33,204 nt of DNA. Origin: Rubellimicrobium sp. GTDB taxonomy: Bacteria; Pseudomonadota; Alphaproteobacteria; Rhodobacterales; Rhodobacteraceae. The translations under genes and the position numbers were made by a program. The notes under the pieces are model-generated. The model did not search any database, was not told the DNA's origin, and saw only the letters and a list, made by a program, of their open reading frames with translations. Shown here in pieces: positions 29,693-33,204 of the stretch; positions within the stretch are counted from its first letter, which is position 1, and every line of letters starts with the position of its first letter. Location of the stretch: contig JAFIEN010000005.1 in the NCBI GenBank assembly GCA_020832515.1, forward strand, positions 1 through 33,204, given 5' to 3'.

Positions 29693-29723
29693 AAAGGGCG
29701 CAGCCGCCGGCTGCGCCCTTTTT
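29693..29723 (+). terminator. Rho-independent terminator downstream of petC
   Basis: AAAGGGCGCAGCC-GCC-GGCTGCGCCCTTT: perfect 13-bp stem, 3-nt loop, T-tract. Confidence 0.9.
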
Positions 29724-29745
29724 CGTTGAACTTGTTCGCTGGCTG

Positions 29746-31674
29746 TCAGGCCCGCTTGCCCACCACCGCCGCCACGCCAAGCGCGCCCAGCACCTTGGCT
29801 TCGATATCGGCGGCATTCAGCCCTGCCACCGCATACATGTCGGCAGGCGAGGCCTGGTCGATGAAGGTATCCGGCAGAACCATCGACCGGTACCGCAGGC
29901 CGGTATCAAAGACCCCTTCCTCGGCCAGCAACTGCGCGACATGGCTGCCGAAGCCGCCGACCGCGCCTTCCTCGATCGTGATCAGCGCCTCATGGTTGCG
30001 GGCAAGGTCCAGGATCATCTCGCGGTCCAGCGGCTTGGCGAAGCGCGCATCGGCCACCGTGGGCCGCAGTCCCCGCGCCTCGAGCGCTTCGGCCGCGCGC
30101 ATCACCTGCGCCAGGCGGGTGCCGAAGGACAGGATCGCGGCGCGTGCGCCCTCCTGCACGATCCGGCCCTTGCCGATCTCGAGCGGCTGGGGATCGGCGG
30201 GGATCTCGACCCCCACCCCTTCGCCCCGGGGAAAGCGAAAGGCGATCGGCCCCTCGTCATGGGCGGCAGCGGTGGCGACCATGCGCACCAGTTCGGCCTC
30301 GTCGGCGGCGGCCATGACCACGAAACCGGGCAGATTGGCCAGATAGGCGATGTCGAAGGCGCCCGCATGCGTGGCCCCGTCGGCCCCCACCAGCCCCGCC
30401 CTGTCGATGGCGAAACGCACCGGAAGGCGCTGGATCGCCACATCATGGACCACCTGGTCGTAACCACGCTGCAGGAAGGTCGAATAGATCGCGCAGAAGG
30501 GGCGCATCCCCCCGGCCGCCATCCCGGCGGCGAAGGTGACGGCATGCTGTTCGGCGATGCCCACGTCGAAACAGCGGCTTGTGTAACGCTCCATGAACCG
30601 CGACAGGCCCGTGCCATCGGGCATCGCCGCCGTCACCGCGACAATACGCGGGTCCTTCGCGGCTTCGGCGATCAGCGCATCGGCGAAGACATTGGTATAG
30701 CTGGGCGCGTTCGATTTTGTATTGGGCTGTTAGCCGGTCAGGACGTCGAACTTGCCCGTCGCATGGCCCTTGTCGCGCGCGCGTTCCGCCGGGGCATAGC
30801 CCTTGCCCTTCTTCGTCAGCGCATGGATCAGCACCGGCCCCGTCGCCCGCGCCTTGACGGTGCGCAGAACGGCCAGCAACTGTTCCATGTCGTGCCCGTC
30901 GATGGGGCCGATGTAGGAGAAGCCAAGCTCCTCGAAGAGCGTGCCCCCGACCGTCAGATGCTTGAGCGCATCCTTGGCCCGCCTTGCCCCTTCGCGGAAG
31001 GGTTCGGGCAGAAGCGACACAGCACCCTTGGCGGCCGCCTTCAACTCCTGAAACGGCTCGCCGGCGTAGAGGCGCGACAGGTAGGACGACATCGCCCCGA
31101 CCGGGGGGGCGATGCTCATCTCGTTGTCGTTCAGGATGACGATCAGCCGCTTCTTCAGGTGCCCTGCGTTGTTCATCGCCTCATAGGCCATGCCCGCGCT
31201 CATCGCGCCATCGCCGATCACGGCGATACAGTCACCGATCCCGTGTTCGGGCGCGCCGCCCAGATCGCGGGCCACGGCAAAGCCAAGCGCCGCGCTGATC
31301 GAGGTCGAGCTATGGGCCGCCCCGAACGGGTCATAGGGGCTTTCCGAGCGCTTGGTGAAACCCGACAGGCCGTCCTTCATCCGCAGGGAGCGTATCCGGG
31401 CGCGCCGCCCGGTCAGGATCTTGTGGGGATAGCACTGGTGGCTGACATCCCAGATCAACCTGTCGCGCGGCGCATCAAAGACCGCGTGGAGCGCCACGGT
31501 CAGTTCCACCACGCCCAGCCCCGCACCAAGATGCCCGCCGGTGACGCTGACGGCGGAAATGGTCTCGGCCCGCAACTCGTCGGCCAGACGCAGGAGTTCA
31601 GGGTCTGACAGGCGCTTGAGGTCGGCAGGGCCTTGCACCCGGTCAAGAAGCGGGGTCACGGGGCGGTTGGTCAT
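29746..31674 (-). pseudogene. dxs: 1-deoxy-D-xylulose-5-phosphate synthase gene split by an in-frame TAA (30730-30732)
   Basis: N-terminal part ([43 protein letters not shown]) ends ...GKFDVLTG*; the same frame continues [45 protein letters not shown]... to a normal C-terminus. Confidence 0.85.
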
Positions 31675-31689
31675 CGGGCGGGGCCTTGT

Positions 31690-32565
31690 TCAGTTCCGGC
31701 GCGCGATAACAAACCGGGCCGCATCGCGCAATGTTTCGGCCCTTTCACCGTAAGAGGATAGCGCGGCGCAGGCCTCGTCCACCAGAGCGGCGGCGCGGCG
31801 CTTCGCCTCATCCAGTCCGAGAAGAGAGACGAAGGTCGCCTTTCCCGCTCCGGCATCCTTGCCCACGGCCTTGCCGACCGTCGCGGCATCGCCTTCGACG
31901 TCAAGGATGTCGTCGGCGATCTGGAACGCGAGGCCCAGCTTGTCGCCATAGCTGCGCAAGGGGCCGGGATCGGCCCCCGCCATCAGCGCGCCTGCGGTGG
32001 CGGACCATGTGAGGAGCGCGCCGGTCTTGCCTGCCTGAAGGGCCGTGATCTGGTCCAGCGTCAGGGGATCGGTTGCGGTTTCGGCGGCGATGTCGGCGGC
32101 CTGCCCGCCGACCATGCCGAACAGCCCCGCCGCCTGCGCAAGGCTTGTCACCAGCGCCACGCGGGCCGCATCGGGGCAGCGCGCCTCGGCCACAAGGCCA
32201 AAGGCCAGTGTCTGCAGCGCGTCTCCGGCCAGAACGGCGGTTGCTTCGTCCCATTTGCGGTGAACGGTGGGCTGGCCCCGGCGCAGGTCGTCGTCGTCCA
32301 TGCAGGGCAGGTCGTCATGGACCAGAGAATAGGCGTGCAGCGCCTCGATCGCGGCTGCGGCGGGGGCGGCGTCGTGGGCGGCGATCCCGTGCAGGGCCGC
32401 GCTTTCCAGCACAAGGAAGCCGCGCAACCCCTTGCCCCCCGCAAGCGCATAGCGCATCGCGGCGGCCAGATCGCCGGGGGCGTCACCGATGGCACCGGCG
32501 ATCTGCGCGGCGACGGTGGCGCGCGCCGCCTCCATCGCGGCGGAAAGCCCGCCCGAAACCGTCAT
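31690..32565 (-). CDS. ispA: Polyprenyl (farnesyl/geranylgeranyl) diphosphate synthase
   Basis: ALAGGKGLRGFLVLESAAL, LVHDDLPCMDDDDLRRGQPTVH, LAFQIADDILDVEGDAATVGKAVGKDAGAGKATFV. Confidence 0.93.
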   Translation of the reverse strand: MTVSGGLSAAMEAARATVAAQIAGAIGDAPGDLAAAMRYALAGGKGLRGFLVLESAALHGIAAHDAAPAAAAIEALHAYSLVHDDLPCMDDDDLRRGQPTVHRKWDEATAVLAGDALQTLAFGLVAEARCPDAARVALVTSLAQAAGLFGMVGGQAADIAAETATDPLTLDQITALQAGKTGALLTWSATAGALMAGADPGPLRSYGDKLGLAFQIADDILDVEGDAATVGKAVGKDAGAGKATFVSLLGLDEAKRRAAALVDEACAALSSYGERAETLRDAARFVIARRN

Positions 32566-32804
32566 CCCGCGTCGAGCGGCTGGGTGCCGGTCGGCTGGCC
32601 TTCGGCATTCAGGGTGATGCGGGCGACCTTCTCCTCGGCCTCGGCCAGCTTGCGCTCGCACCGCGCCTTCAGCGCCGCGCCGCGTTCGTAAAGCGTGATC
32701 GATTCTTCCAGCGCCACATCGCCACGTTCCAGCCGTCCCACGACGCTTTCCAACTCGCGCAGGGCCTCTTCGAAGGTCATCTCCTCAACCGGCTTGTCGG
32801 TCAT
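32562..32804 (-). CDS. xseB: Exodeoxyribonuclease VII small subunit
   Basis: MTFEEALRELESVVGRLERGDVALEESITLYERGAALKARCERKLAEAEEKV. Confidence 0.95.
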   Translation of the reverse strand: MTDKPVEEMTFEEALRELESVVGRLERGDVALEESITLYERGAALKARCERKLAEAEEKVARITLNAEGQPTGTQPLDAG

Positions 32805-33204
32805 CCCCGCCCCTTCAACACGTTGACATGCGCCCGGGCCGATGCGGCCAGGGCCGCCAGATCATAACCGCCTTCCAGACAGGACACCACACGGCCGCCG
32901 CAATGCCGGTCGGCCAGATCACAGAGCCTGTCGGTGATCCATGCGAAGTCGGTCTCGTCCAGCATGAGATTGGCCAGCGGATCGGCCCGATGCCCGTCGA
33001 ACCCGGCCGAGATCAGGATGAGTTCCGGGGCGAAGGCGTCGATCCTGGGCAGGACATGCGCCTCGTATGCGCTGCGGAATGCGGCGCCACCCGATCCGGG
33101 CGGCAGGGCGACGTTGATGACCGTGCCATGCGGGCCGGTATCGGAAGGCTCGCCCGTGCCGGGCCAGAGCGGCATCTGATGGGACGAGGCGAACAGGATG
33201 CGGG
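32801..33204 (-). CDS. Histone deacetylase / acetoin utilization family protein, 5' end beyond the window
   Basis: RILFASSHQMPLWPGTGEPSDTG, NVALPPGSGGAAFRSAYE, LILISAGFDGHRADPLANLMLDETDFAWIT, SCLEGGYDLAALA; open to the window edge. Confidence 0.9.
   Translation of the reverse strand, partial: RILFASSHQMPLWPGTGEPSDTGPHGTVINVALPPGSGGAAFRSAYEAHVLPRIDAFAPELILISAGFDGHRADPLANLMLDETDFAWITDRLCDLADRHCGGRVVSCLEGGYDLAALAASARAHVNVLKGRG

Noticed and set aside
29941-31608. 555-aa plus-strand ORF over dxs
   Set aside because: Shadow ORF of dxs; the dxs frame on the minus strand shows the family motifs
29746-31674. Two independent dxs-like genes
   Set aside because: Both parts are in the same frame and together make one canonical Dxs interrupted by a single TAA
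1-33204. CRISPR arrays, tRNA or rRNA genes, intact transposases, phage genes
   Set aside because: No regularly spaced repeats, tRNA-like cloverleafs, rRNA signatures or transposase/integrase motifs noticed by eye; a tRNAscan/CRISPR search was not possible here

Overview
GC-rich window whose gene content looks like an alphaproteobacterial, Rhodobacteraceae-type chromosome (inferred from gene content only). The first ~19 kb is an accessory locus. A compact plus-strand operon encodes a one-module type I PKS (KS-AT-KR-DH-ACP-TE), a GT2 glycosyltransferase, an NRPS-like protein and an EntD/Sfp-type phosphopantetheinyl transferase. The NRPS-like protein has an N-terminal formyltransferase domain, a decayed condensation region, a probably Gly-selective adenylation domain with a luciferase-like flavin monooxygenase inserted between A4 and A5, and a PCP. 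Next to the operon are polysaccharide genes: the end of a flippase-like membrane protein, a Wzz-like chain-length determinant, a CpsD-like ATPase, GT2, GT4 and a WecG/TagA/CpsF glycosyltransferase. After a small orphan gene and an SDR/GMC oxidoreductase pair, the window becomes housekeeping: dapF, mtaB, PaiB-like, GST, an outer-membrane barrel, the cytochrome bc1 operon petABC with a strong terminator, and dxs-ispA-xseB-HDAC on the minus strand. The main points of interest are the formyltransferase/MonoOx-interrupted NRPS-PKS system embedded in a polysaccharide locus, and an in-frame TAA that splits the otherwise intact dxs.
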